A stretch of DNA of 16,667 nucleotides from DATGSF01 sp035302865 (GTDB taxonomy: Bacteria; Bacteroidota; Bacteroidia; Chitinophagales; Chitinophagaceae). Numbering within the stretch: the stretch's first letter is position 1; each line of letters starts with the position of its first letter. Shown one piece after another: positions 1 through 8,286 of the stretch. Below the pieces are notes generated by a model. The model saw only the letters and a list, made by a program, of their open reading frames with translations. It was not told the origin of the DNA and made no database searches. Made by a program: the position numbers and the translations under genes. The DNA is taken from positions 1-16,667 of the forward strand of contig DATGSF010000063.1 in NCBI GenBank assembly GCA_035302865.1, in the 5' to 3' direction.

Positions 1-145
1 TGGCATTTCATTGCGTAAAGTTTTGTCTAAATTACAATTTTTTAAATAAAGTAAAAATAAGAATTTTTAAAAAATAAGAGAAATTCTAAAAATAAAATTA
101 TATTTATACAATAAATACATTTTTTGAAACAAAAATGACAACATT

Positions 146-577
146 ATGAAAAAAATGACAGTATTAACAATAATATTGAGCTTGGCTTTTTCATTAGGAG
201 CTTTTGCACAATCAGTAATTGGTAAATGGAAAACAGTAGATGATAAAACGGGAGAAGATAAATCCATTGTGGAGATTTTTGAAGTGAATGGGAAAATTTA
301 TGGAAAAGTGGTAGAAATTTTAAATCCTGCAAATAAGAATAATAAGTGTAAAGATTGTAAAGGTGCAGATAAAGATAAACCTATCTTAGGAATTACAGTG
401 ATCAAAGGATTGTCAAAAGAGGGTGATAAATGGACAAATGGACAAATTTTAGATCCTAATGAAGGTAAATTATATAAATGTACCATTACTTTAAAAAATG
501 CAAATACTCTTGATGTAAGAGGCTATATTGGTATTTCTTTAATTGGGCGTTCCCAGACTTGGACTAGAGTTAAATAA
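146..577 (+). CDS. DUF2147 family exported protein
   Basis: A 143-residue protein. The N terminus has Lys2-Lys3, a hydrophobic stretch and an AFA|Q signal-peptidase I site after residue 21, so the mature protein of about 122 residues should be periplasmic or secreted. The mature part fits DUF2147: an opening GKWKTVDDKTG block (residues 26-36), a CxxC pair (Cys68, Cys71), an ILDPNEGK block (101-108) and the closing block LDVRGYIGISLIGRSQTW (122-139). The family is thought to form a small lipocalin-like beta barrel. No enzymatic function is established and no ligand can be read from the sequence. The start is the first ATG of the ATG-AAA-AAA-ATG run; the second ATG would remove the lysines from the signal peptide. 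There is no clear Shine-Dalgarno site, which is normal for Bacteroidota. It stands alone: 158 bases of AT-rich DNA separate it from the next gene. Family assignment is firm; function is unknown. Confidence 0.88.
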   Translation: MKKMTVLTIILSLAFSLGAFAQSVIGKWKTVDDKTGEDKSIVEIFEVNGKIYGKVVEILNPANKNNKCKDCKGADKDKPILGITVIKGLSKEGDKWTNGQILDPNEGKLYKCTITLKNANTLDVRGYIGISLIGRSQTWTRVK

Positions 578-735
578 GAATGTTTTATTTGACAAAATAG
601 AAATGTAAATTTAAAAGCTAAAACAATTCTAAGGAAATAAATAATAGTATTAAATAATATAACTAAACTATTTCTGAAAATTATTGTTGTATTTTCTATT
701 AGAAAAATATTATTCTGATTTAAAACCTAACAGTT

Positions 736-966
736 GTGGAGTATTCAATATTTTCAGTGGTATTATTTTTAATTTTCTCTATTTTTCTTCTATCTCATTC
801 TTCTTGTTCCAAAAAGGAATCTGGAATTTGTTATTGTAGTTTTTATAGTGGTGATAAAAAACAATACGATTTAAGGCATTTACCAAAGCAAGAACAAATT
901 GATTCTTGTAATCATTTAAACATCTTAGCAGAAAATTTTGTAGGTAATTGTAAATTAAAGAAATAA
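736..966 (+). CDS. Small Cys-rich putative lipoprotein, GTG start
   Basis: A 76-residue product. An in-frame TAA at 721-723 lies just upstream and no ATG falls between, so GTG at 736 is the best start; this leaves a signal peptide without the usual basic residues. A long hydrophobic stretch (residues 6-19) leads to HSSC-SKKE, a plausible type II signal-peptidase site that would make Cys24 the lipidated N terminus, although His at -3 is not canonical. The mature part is polar and holds four more cysteines (32, 34, 58, 72), enough for two disulfides, around an SGDKKQYDLRHLP segment and QIDSCN. The general look matches short lipoproteins of flavobacteria, but I know of no named function. An unusual start and weak N-region charge leave open that the true N terminus was lost by a small mutation. 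A shared hairpin terminator follows after 14 bases. Confidence 0.6.
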   Translation: MEYSIFSVVLFLIFSIFLLSHSSCSKKESGICYCSFYSGDKKQYDLRHLPKQEQIDSCNHLNILAENFVGNCKLKK

Positions 967-980
967 TACCCATAAATAGC

Positions 981-1016
981 AAAATCCCGTAAGAGTAATT
1001 CCTTTTACGGGATTTT
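981..1016. terminator. Bidirectional hairpin terminator between converging genes
   Basis: An inverted repeat with 15-base arms (981-995 and 1002-1016), including one G-U pair, and a six-base loop. The arms carry a CCCG/CGGG core flanked by A and T runs, so the structure reads as a Rho-independent terminator in both directions. It lies between the lipoprotein gene ending at 966 (+) and the prolyl oligopeptidase gene ending at 1050 (-), and probably ends both transcripts. Confidence 0.8.
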
Positions 1017-1049
1017 ATCATAATCTATTCTTAGACTTTAAGGTACTAT

Positions 1050-3176
1050 TTAGAATTTATAATCATAGTCCATCATGTAGAATATAAAGCTCCAAATATC
1101 TGCAGCTTCTTCTATAACTTTACTTGTTGGTTTCCCTGCTCCATGACCAGCATTTTCATCAATTCTGATTAAAGCGGGATTATCACAAGCTTGCTTTTTT
1201 TGTAATTCAGCTGCAAATTTAAAAGAATGCGCAGGAACTACACGGTCGTCATGATCAGCAGTGGTAATCATTGTTGCAGGATAACATGTATTCTCTTTTA
1301 AGTTATGCAAAGGTGAATATTTAATTAAATATTTAAATTGCTCTTCATAATCACTGCTCCCATATTCAACAGCCCATCCCCATCCAACTGTAAATTTATG
1401 ATAGCGCAACATATCTAAAACACCTACTTGTGGTATTGCAACTTTAAACAATTCGGGTCTTTGAGTCATAGCAGCACCCACTAATAAACCTCCATTACTT
1501 CCACCTCTTATCGCTAATCTTTCAGAAGAAGTGTATCTTTCCTTAATTAAATGCTCTGCTGCTCCAATGAAATCATCAAAAACATTTTGTTTATTCTCTA
1601 ACATACCTTGCTCATGCCAAGACTCTCCATATTCACCACCACCACGTAAGTTAACTAATACATAAATACCACCATTTTCAATAAATGCTAGATTAGTAGC
1701 TGAAAAGCTAGGAGTTAAACTAATATTGAATCCACCGTATCCATATAATAAAGTAGGATTGGTTCCATCTAACTTAATTCCTTTTTTATGTGTTATAAAC
1801 ATAGGTACATTAGTACCATCTTTACTTTTAAAAAATACCTGTTTTGTTTCGTATTCTTCAGGATTAAATTTAGCTTGTGAAGCCTCATGTAATTCCGACT
1901 TTCCGGTTTGAATATTATATTTATAAATTGTAGCTGGAGTAGTAAAAGAAGTGAAAGTATAATATAAATTATTTTCTTCTTTATCTGCACTAAAGCCACT
2001 TGCTGTTCCTATTCCTGGTAACTGAATATTATATTCGAGCTTTCCTTGATAAGAATATTGTTTCACTTGCGAACTAGCATCTTTAAGATAAGTGGTAAAA
2101 AGTTTTCCACCGGCAGTTTGAACAGATTCTAATTTTTCTGCTTTTTCTGCGATTAAAGTTTCCCAGTTTTCGTATTTAGGATTTTTAGGATTAACTTTTA
2201 CTACCTTATAATTTGGAGCATCTTGATTACTTACTAAAATTAAGTCATCTCCATCATTATCTACTACATATGCGTTTGTTTTAAATCCTTTTACTATAGT
2301 AATAAAATCTTTTTGATTCTTATTTTTTAAATCTTTTATCTTTATTTCTGCACCATCGGTACCTTCTGAAATATTTAGAATCAAGAATCTTTTGTCTTCG
2401 GTTAAGCTTGGACGAACATAACGTAAAGCATGGTCTTTATCTTCATAAATAATAGGATCTTTTGAGGCATCTGTTCCTAATTTATGATAATATACTTTTT
2501 GGTATTCAGTTTTGGCACTGTATTTTGTCTTTTGATCTTTAGGTGCTTCGTATCCGGCATAATAGAAGCCATCTTCAGAATCCCAGTGAATTCCTGTGAA
2601 TTTTACAAATTCAACTTTGTCTTTTAATAATTTGCCCGTTTTCATATCCATTATATAGATTTCTTGCCAATCACTACCAGAGGCAGAAACTGAATAAGCA
2701 AAATATCTTTGATTAGGGCTGAAACTAATAGCACCTAAAGCGACTGTTCCGTCTTTAGATAAAGTGTTAGGATCTAATAAAACTCTTTCCTTGCCATTCC
2801 ATCCTTCTTTTACGTATAAAACAGATTGATTTTGTAAACCATCATTTTTATATTGGATTATATACTTCCCTTTTTTATAAGGAGCAGAGTTTTTAGGATA
2901 GTTTACTAACTCTGTAATTCTTTTTTTCATTCTATCTCTGTATGGGATTTGTGATAGAACGCCTTGAGTAAGCTTGTTTTGTTCTTTCACCCAGGCAGTT
3001 GTTTCCTTTGCAGTATCATTTTCTAACCATCTATATGGATCCGCAATTTTAGTACCAAAATAATCATCTATATGATTTACTTCATTGGTTTTTGGATAGG
3101 TAATTTTGTTTTGTGCATGCATAGTTAATCCTCCTCCTAGCATTAATGCAAATAAAGGCACTATCGTTTTTTTCAT
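1050..3176 (-). CDS. Secreted prolyl oligopeptidase (family S9A)
   Basis: A 708-residue serine peptidase that cleaves short peptides after proline. The signal peptide spans roughly residues 1-22 (MKKTIV, hydrophobic core, MHAQ), so the enzyme should work in the periplasm or outside the cell, as in related flavobacterial enzymes. Residues of about 26-430 form the N-terminal beta-propeller region that limits substrate size; the opening YPKTNEV and DPYRWLEND blocks are typical. The alpha/beta-hydrolase domain covers about 470-705. The triad is intact: Ser560 in GGSNGG, Asp643 in DHDDRV and His678 in AGHGAGK, with spacing close to that of mammalian POP. The length matches the family. The start ATG gives a clean signal peptide. 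The gene lies 129 bases downstream of the MFS transporter gene on the same strand, so cotranscription is possible but the gap allows a separate promoter. Its role is probably peptide nutrition. Confidence 0.95.
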   Translation of the reverse strand: MKKTIVPLFALMLGGGLTMHAQNKITYPKTNEVNHIDDYFGTKIADPYRWLENDTAKETTAWVKEQNKLTQGVLSQIPYRDRMKKRITELVNYPKNSAPYKKGKYIIQYKNDGLQNQSVLYVKEGWNGKERVLLDPNTLSKDGTVALGAISFSPNQRYFAYSVSASGSDWQEIYIMDMKTGKLLKDKVEFVKFTGIHWDSEDGFYYAGYEAPKDQKTKYSAKTEYQKVYYHKLGTDASKDPIIYEDKDHALRYVRPSLTEDKRFLILNISEGTDGAEIKIKDLKNKNQKDFITIVKGFKTNAYVVDNDGDDLILVSNQDAPNYKVVKVNPKNPKYENWETLIAEKAEKLESVQTAGGKLFTTYLKDASSQVKQYSYQGKLEYNIQLPGIGTASGFSADKEENNLYYTFTSFTTPATIYKYNIQTGKSELHEASQAKFNPEEYETKQVFFKSKDGTNVPMFITHKKGIKLDGTNPTLLYGYGGFNISLTPSFSATNLAFIENGGIYVLVNLRGGGEYGESWHEQGMLENKQNVFDDFIGAAEHLIKERYTSSERLAIRGGSNGGLLVGAAMTQRPELFKVAIPQVGVLDMLRYHKFTVGWGWAVEYGSSDYEEQFKYLIKYSPLHNLKENTCYPATMITTADHDDRVVPAHSFKFAAELQKKQACDNPALIRIDENAGHGAGKPTSKVIEEAADIWSFIFYMMDYDYKF

Positions 3177-3305
3177 ATTATTATTATGTGATTTTTAGTT
3201 ACGAAATTAAGCATTTTTTCTAAATTATTCACCTAAACTTAAACAATTGCATTTTATTAATAGCGTATTTTCATAAAATCAGTAACATATTATCACAGTG
3301 TTTAT

Positions 3306-4523
3306 TTAGTTTCTAATATAATTGTTTTTTCCAGCAATAACCCCCACAAAAAGTAGTATTATAGAGGCTCCAATTAGAAATAGAAAAGAAATATTCCAAT
3401 TTGCCTTCCAATCATATATTGCTCCAAATAAAGGAGGGCCAATAGCAGCTAATAAATAACCAATAGATTGTGCCATGCCCGATAATTGCGAAGAATGGTG
3501 AATGTTTTTAGTACGAAGAATAAAAAATAGCATTGCTAAACTAAATGCTAGACCACTGCCTATTCCTAATATTATACAAAATAAAACGATGTATTGGGTT
3601 TTGAATAATAAAATTCCAATTAAGGAGAAAATAAATAAAAATGCTGTTAAAATGGAAAGAATCCTTTGGTCTTTTAAACGAGAAGCGATTAAAGAACCAA
3701 TAAAAGTGGTAGGTAATTGAGCAAATTGCATATATGAAAGTAGCCAGCCTGAAGCCTCAATTCCCATTCCCCAATCCTGTGCAACCTTTGGCAACCAAGC
3801 AGAAATGCAATAAAATAATAAGGATTGCAAGCCCATAAATATTGTAACGGACCAAGCCAAGGGAGATTTTAATAATGTTTTAGAAGAAAGTGGGGTAGTA
3901 TGGTTTTCCTCAATATTCTTTTTATTATTTCTATGTTTTTTCTTTGGAATTTGAGGAAACCATAAAAGAAAACCAATAAAAACTAAAATTATCCATATCC
4001 CGAGAGATGCTTGCCAACCATAATTAGTCCATTTACCTATGCCTACACTAAATCCAGCTGCCAAAGCTGCTGTTAGGTTCATTCCAGCAGAGTACATTCC
4101 CATTATTAATCCAATCTTATATGGAAATTTTAATTTAATAAAGGCAGGCATTAAAACATTTCCAAAAGTTATAGCAGTTCCAATAAATGCTGAGCCTAAT
4201 AGCAATGTAAATATTGAACCATAGGATCGGATGCCTAAACCTAAGCCTAATAATATTAAAGAGAATAATAAAATAATTTCCATTCCATGCTTCTTGGAAA
4301 TTTTAGGAATTAAACTAGATAAAAAACCAAAAGCTAATAATGGAATTGTAGTGACAAGACCAGCCATGGTTTTGGATAAATTTAAATCACTACTAATTTC
4401 ACCAATCACAGGTCCTACAGAAGTAATTGGAGCACGTAAGTTTGAAGCAAAGAATATAATGGCTAAAACCGTAAAAATATTTGCCAATTGCTTTTGTTCT
4501 TCCTGATTCGTGCTTTTAATCAT
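3306..4523 (-). CDS. MFS transporter, CynX/NimT (cyanate/nitroimidazole) type
   Basis: A 405-residue inner-membrane protein with about 12 hydrophobic segments in two halves, joined by a basic cytoplasmic loop at about residues 191-222 that contains PKKKHRNNKK. The first helix runs into NLRAPITSVGPVIGEI (residues 28-43), the signature region of the CynX/NimT/YycB branch of the major facilitator superfamily. Named members are linked to cyanate transport or 2-nitroimidazole resistance, but most have no known substrate, and none can be read here. No cyanase or other cyanate gene is nearby. The start ATG has a -7 promoter element only 20 bases upstream and a 14-bp palindrome between them. It is transcribed divergently from ppa. 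Membrane transporter identity is firm; substrate is unknown. Confidence 0.85.
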   Translation of the reverse strand: MIKSTNQEEQKQLANIFTVLAIIFFASNLRAPITSVGPVIGEISSDLNLSKTMAGLVTTIPLLAFGFLSSLIPKISKKHGMEIILLFSLILLGLGLGIRSYGSIFTLLLGSAFIGTAITFGNVLMPAFIKLKFPYKIGLIMGMYSAGMNLTAALAAGFSVGIGKWTNYGWQASLGIWIILVFIGFLLWFPQIPKKKHRNNKKNIEENHTTPLSSKTLLKSPLAWSVTIFMGLQSLLFYCISAWLPKVAQDWGMGIEASGWLLSYMQFAQLPTTFIGSLIASRLKDQRILSILTAFLFIFSLIGILLFKTQYIVLFCIILGIGSGLAFSLAMLFFILRTKNIHHSSQLSGMAQSIGYLLAAIGPPLFGAIYDWKANWNISFLFLIGASIILLFVGVIAGKNNYIRN

Positions 4524-4527
4524 TTGG

Positions 4528-4541
4528 AGCTTTTAAAAGCT
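4528..4541. promoter_or_regulatory. 14-bp perfect palindrome, possible operator of the transporter gene
   Basis: AGCTTTTAAAAGCT is perfectly self-complementary. It lies between the minus-strand -7 element (4543-4550) and the transporter start codon (4523), where the transcript should begin. A repressor binding here would block initiation. No regulator gene is present nearby, and chance palindromes of AT-rich type are not rare, so this is only a candidate operator. Confidence 0.3.
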
Positions 4542-4542
4542 A

Positions 4543-4550
4543 CAAAGGTA
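4543..4550 (-). promoter_or_regulatory. -7 promoter element for the MFS transporter gene
   Basis: Read on the minus strand this is TACCTTTG, an exact match to the Bacteroidota -7 consensus TAnnTTTG. It lies 20 bases before the ATG at 4523, giving a short leader of about a dozen bases. No good -33 TTG is seen at the expected spacing of about 19 bases, so support rests on the -7 match and location. Confidence 0.5.
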
Positions 4551-4658
4551 CATGCTTTTCAATTCTGAACGGAAAAATCTCTAGTAAGCAAATTGTTATT
4601 GCAATCGTTAAAATTTATTATTAAGAATAATAATTTATAGCCATTTCAAAACTTTTAT

Positions 4659-4666
4659 TATATTTG
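4659..4666 (+). promoter_or_regulatory. -7 promoter element for ppa
   Basis: TATATTTG matches the Bacteroidota -7 consensus TAnnTTTG exactly and is followed by the common C. It lies 51 bases before the ppa start codon, which predicts a leader of about 45 bases. A clear -33 TTG is lacking. An AT-rich imperfect inverted repeat (4611-4636) lies just upstream. Confidence 0.5.
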
Positions 4667-4717
4667 CAGGAATTTTATAGATAAAAACTAATTATAAACA
4701 ATAGTAATTTTAAAATA

Positions 4718-5266
4718 ATGGCATTTAACGCATGGCACTCTATTAATTATGGAGATGAAAATGGAGAAGCAGTTAATGGGATAATAGAAATTTCTAAAGG
4801 CTCTCGAGCAAAATATGAAATCTGTAAAGAAACTGGAATGTTAACCTTAGATAGAGTTTTGTACTCTTCTGTTTATTATCCAGCAAATTATGGTTTTATT
4901 CCACAAACTTATTGTGATGACAATGATCCCTTAGATATTTTAATAATTTCTCAAATTGATATTTTACCTATGACGCAGGTAGAAGCTAAAATCATCGGTG
5001 TGATGAAAATGATTGATCAAGGTGAGGCAGATGATAAGATTATCGCAGTTGCAACACAAGATATGAGCGTGGCACATTATAATGATATTAGTGAACTTCC
5101 TGAATATTTTTTAAAAGAAATTCGTCAGTTTTTCTTGGAATATAAAGCTTTGGAAAATAAAGAAGTAGATGTACAAAATATTTTAGGTGCAGAAGAAGGT
5201 AAAAGAATTTACAAACAATCAATTATAGATTATAGAGAAAAAATTCTACCTACTTTAAATAAGTAA
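4718..5266 (+). CDS. ppa: Inorganic pyrophosphatase, class I (soluble)
   Basis: A 182-residue cytoplasmic enzyme that hydrolyses pyrophosphate to two phosphates using divalent metal, pulling biosynthetic reactions forward. Active-site residues can be matched one by one to the E. coli enzyme with a shift of about three: Lys32, Glu34, Arg46, Tyr54, Tyr58, the metal-binding trio Asp68, Asp70, Asp73 (DNDPLD), Asp100, Asp105, Lys107, and the pair Tyr142-Lys143. No key residue is missing, so it should be active. The length is normal for bacterial family I enzymes. It has its own promoter candidate and a strong terminator 24 bases downstream, so it is probably monocistronic. It stands before polA and pncB, whose reactions both release pyrophosphate. 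Confidence 0.95.
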   Translation: MAFNAWHSINYGDENGEAVNGIIEISKGSRAKYEICKETGMLTLDRVLYSSVYYPANYGFIPQTYCDDNDPLDILIISQIDILPMTQVEAKIIGVMKMIDQGEADDKIIAVATQDMSVAHYNDISELPEYFLKEIRQFFLEYKALENKEVDVQNILGAEEGKRIYKQSIIDYREKILPTLNK

Positions 5267-5289
5267 AATTTACATTTATATATTATATC

Positions 5290-5322
5290 AGCCGTTTGAT
5301 TTCATTTCAAGCGGCTTTTTTT
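5290..5322 (+). terminator. Rho-independent terminator after ppa
   Basis: Arms at 5290-5299 and 5307-5316 pair over ten bases with one G-U pair, around a seven-base loop. The lower stem is GC-rich (AGCCG/CGGCT) and a run of seven T follows at once. It is the clearest intrinsic terminator in the window and separates ppa from the polA group. Confidence 0.9.
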
Positions 5323-5461
5323 ATTTAAAAAATAGAATTAAATGGGCAATCATTAAGGAGAATTGTACAAAAAAAGCAATTTGCCATAAAATTTGCTCTA
5401 AAACTAGTACCTTTATAATTCTAAATTAAACAACTTATTCAAAGAATATCTAAATTTAAAT

Positions 5462-8257
5462 ATGCAAAATAAAGAAGATAAAAGATTATTTCTCATAGAT
5501 GCCATGGCATTAGTATATAGAAGCTATTTTGCTCTTATATCGAGTCCTAGAGTAACAAGTACAGGCAAAAATACCAATGCTCAATTTGGCTTTACTAACG
5601 CGGTATTGGAATTAATAAAAAATCAAAATCCTACCCATTTAGCTGTGGTATGGGATGCTCCAGGTCCTACAAAAAGACATGAAGTATATCCTGATTATAA
5701 AGCTAATAGATTGGAAGTTCCAGAAGATATTAGAGCAGCCATTCCAGATATTAAAAAAATTACCGAAGCATTTAAAATGCCTAATATTGAATTACAAGGC
5801 TATGAAGCTGATGATATTATAGGAAGTTTGGCATTTAAAGCATCGGAAGCGGGTTTTGAAGTCTTTATGGTTACACCAGATAAAGATTATGGGCAATTAG
5901 TCGGACCTAATCGTTATATGTATAAACCAGGCTCTAGAGGCTCAGGATTTGAAATTTTAGGAGAAAAGGAAATAAAGGAATTGTGGGGGATTGATGAACC
6001 AATGCAATTAATTGATATTCTTGGGCTGATGGGAGATAGCTCAGATAATATCCCGGGAGTTCATGGTATAGGTGAGAAAACAGCTTCAAAATTAATTAAA
6101 CAGTATGGAAGTATTAAAGGAATTATTGAAAATAAAGAAGAAATTAAAGGCAAAATGGGAGAGCGAATTCGTGAAAATGTGGATATTGCATTGATGTCTT
6201 ATAATTTGGCTACCATAGATTTAAATGTTCCTTTAGATTTTGTGTTTGAAGATTATGAAATTGAAGCTATGGACGCAGAAAAAGTACAAGAGGTTTTCGC
6301 TGATCTCGAATTTAGAACACTAGCAAAAAGAATTTTTGGCGATGTTAATTCAAGTGAGCAGGGAGATTTGTTTTCCTCTTCAGCTAGTGGTTTTGGTCAA
6401 GAAAATGCAAAAGAGTTAATGCAAGATATGTTTTCTTTAAAAACCATAGAAAATATTGAAAAGGATTATATTTTGATAGAGACCGAAAAAGAATTACTTG
6501 AATTTATAGAAAAAGCTAATAAAGAAAACTGTATCGCTTTTGATACAGAAACTTCTGGCTTAGACCCTTTAAATTCAGATTTAGCAGGAATAGCTTTTTC
6601 ATGGAAAGAAAATCAAGCGTATTATATTGCTTGTCCTAAAGAAAAAAAGCATTCAGAGGAGTTTTTGGAACCTATTAAAAACTTATTTAAAAATCCCGAT
6701 ATACAATGGATAGGACATAATATTAAATACGATCAGTTAGTTTTAATGCAATATGGTTTTCAATTTACAGATAATTATTTTGATACCTTAGTGGCATATT
6801 ATGTTTTACATCCTGAATCTCGTAAGAGTTTAGAGGCAGCGAGTGAACAATTTTTAAACTATCAAATGATTCCAATTGAAAAACTTATAGGGAAAAAAGG
6901 AAGGAATCAGAAAAAAATGACAGATTTAGAACCTAGTGAGGTTCTGAATTATGCCGCAGAAGATGCAGATATAACATTTCAATTAAAAGAAATTTTTGAA
7001 GATATGCTTCATAAGGAGAAGCAGTTGGATTTATTTGAAAAAATTGACAATCCTTTAGTTTTAGTATTAACTAAAATGCAATGGGAAGGAGTAAATGTTG
7101 ATGAAGCGTTTTTAAAAGAATATTCTACCCAATTAAATGATGCTATTGAAAAAGCTGCTCAGAATATTTATGCTGGAGCGGGCATGAAATTTAATATTGC
7201 CTCCCCTAAACAGCTAGGTGAAGTGCTTTTTGATCATTTAAAATTAGATGATAAAGCAAAGAAAACAAAAACTGGACAATATAAAACAGGAGAAGATATC
7301 CTGCTGAAACTACAACATAAAGATCCAATTATTAATGATATCTTGGTGTATAGGGAATTGTCTAAACTTCGCTCCACTTATGCCGACGCTTTACCTAAAT
7401 TAATTCACCCTCAAACAAAACATATTCATACTACCCTTAATCAAACTACTGTCAGTACGGGTAGGTTAAGTAGCAATCAACCCAATTTACAGAATATTCC
7501 TATTCGAACTGAAATTGGTAGAATGATACGAAAAGCTTTTATTCCTAAAGATAAAAATCATATACTCTTATCGGTGGATTATTCGCAAATTGAATTGAGA
7601 ATAGTTGCTGCTTTAAGTGGTGATGAAAGTATGATTAAGGCATTTAAAGAAAATAAAGATATTCATAGAGCAACTGCCGCAAAAGTATATGGCATAAAAG
7701 AGGAAGAGGTGAATAATGACCAAAGAAGGAATGCTAAAGCAGTAAACTTTGGAATTATCTATGGTCAATCAGCATTTGGATTATCAGAAACTCTAGCTAT
7801 TTCTAGGACTGAAGCAAAGAACATAATTGATAATTATTTTGAACAGTATCCTTCTATACAAAAATATATGGAGGAAACTATAGCTTATGCTAGAGAATAT
7901 GAATATGTTAAAACCTTAAAGGGGAGAAAAGTAATTTTAGATAATATAAATTCCAAAAATTTTACAGTTCGAGGATTTGCAGAAAGATTAGCTATAAATG
8001 CTAGAATTCAAGGTTCTGCTGCTGAAATGATTAAAATCGCTATGATTGCGATTCAAAAAGAATTAGAAGAGAAAAATTTCAAAAGCAAAATGATACTACA
8101 AGTGCATGATGAATTGATTTTTGATGTACATTTAGAGGAGCAAGAAGAAATTGAAAAAATGGTGAAACAGAAAATGGAAAATGCAATGCAATTACCCAAT
8201 GATGTACCTATAATAGCTGAAGCTGGATTTGGGAAAAATTGGTTGGAAGCACATTAG
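5462..8257 (+). CDS. polA: DNA polymerase I with both exonuclease domains
   Basis: A 931-residue enzyme that removes RNA primers and fills gaps in lagging-strand synthesis and excision repair. Three domains are complete. The 5' nuclease (about residues 8-295) has FLIDAMALVYRSY with Asp13, GYEADDIIG and GDSSDNIPGVHGIGEKTA. The 3'-5' proofreading domain (about 340-530) keeps Asp361 and Glu363 in FDTETSG, the GHNIKYD motif and the YAAED motif, so proofreading should be active, unlike in some Gram-positive and Thermus enzymes. The polymerase domain (about 560-931) has motif A Asp706 in VDYSQIELR, the O-helix RRNAKAVNFGIIYG, and motif C Asp883-Glu884 in VHDEL. A Phe at the O-helix sugar-discrimination position matches E. 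coli. It is the first gene of a tight group; pncB starts 29 bases after its stop. Confidence 0.97.
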   Translation: MQNKEDKRLFLIDAMALVYRSYFALISSPRVTSTGKNTNAQFGFTNAVLELIKNQNPTHLAVVWDAPGPTKRHEVYPDYKANRLEVPEDIRAAIPDIKKITEAFKMPNIELQGYEADDIIGSLAFKASEAGFEVFMVTPDKDYGQLVGPNRYMYKPGSRGSGFEILGEKEIKELWGIDEPMQLIDILGLMGDSSDNIPGVHGIGEKTASKLIKQYGSIKGIIENKEEIKGKMGERIRENVDIALMSYNLATIDLNVPLDFVFEDYEIEAMDAEKVQEVFADLEFRTLAKRIFGDVNSSEQGDLFSSSASGFGQENAKELMQDMFSLKTIENIEKDYILIETEKELLEFIEKANKENCIAFDTETSGLDPLNSDLAGIAFSWKENQAYYIACPKEKKHSEEFLEPIKNLFKNPDIQWIGHNIKYDQLVLMQYGFQFTDNYFDTLVAYYVLHPESRKSLEAASEQFLNYQMIPIEKLIGKKGRNQKKMTDLEPSEVLNYAAEDADITFQLKEIFEDMLHKEKQLDLFEKIDNPLVLVLTKMQWEGVNVDEAFLKEYSTQLNDAIEKAAQNIYAGAGMKFNIASPKQLGEVLFDHLKLDDKAKKTKTGQYKTGEDILLKLQHKDPIINDILVYRELSKLRSTYADALPKLIHPQTKHIHTTLNQTTVSTGRLSSNQPNLQNIPIRTEIGRMIRKAFIPKDKNHILLSVDYSQIELRIVAALSGDESMIKAFKENKDIHRATAAKVYGIKEEEVNNDQRRNAKAVNFGIIYGQSAFGLSETLAISRTEAKNIIDNYFEQYPSIQKYMEETIAYAREYEYVKTLKGRKVILDNINSKNFTVRGFAERLAINARIQGSAAEMIKIAMIAIQKELEEKNFKSKMILQVHDELIFDVHLEEQEEIEKMVKQKMENAMQLPNDVPIIAEAGFGKNWLEAH

Positions 8258-8286
8258 TAGCTAAAAGATAGGTAAATTATAAATTA

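Noticed and set aside
1..75. Possible C-terminal end of a gene entering from the left (15 codons in one frame to a stop at 47-49, or 24 codons in another to about 75), or a minus-strand start at 9-11.
   Set aside because: Each option is too short to recognise and they conflict. The rest of 1-145 is AT-rich with no supported feature.
779..1021. 80-codon minus-strand open frame over the lipoprotein gene.
   Set aside because: It includes the terminator hairpin, has no recognisable domain, and overlaps the better-supported + strand lipoprotein.
5408..5415. TACCTTTA before polA as a -7 promoter element.
   Set aside because: It matches seven of eight consensus bases but lacks G at the end, and no TTTG lies at the right distance (12 and 24 bases instead of about 19). 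Such matches are frequent by chance in AT-rich DNA.
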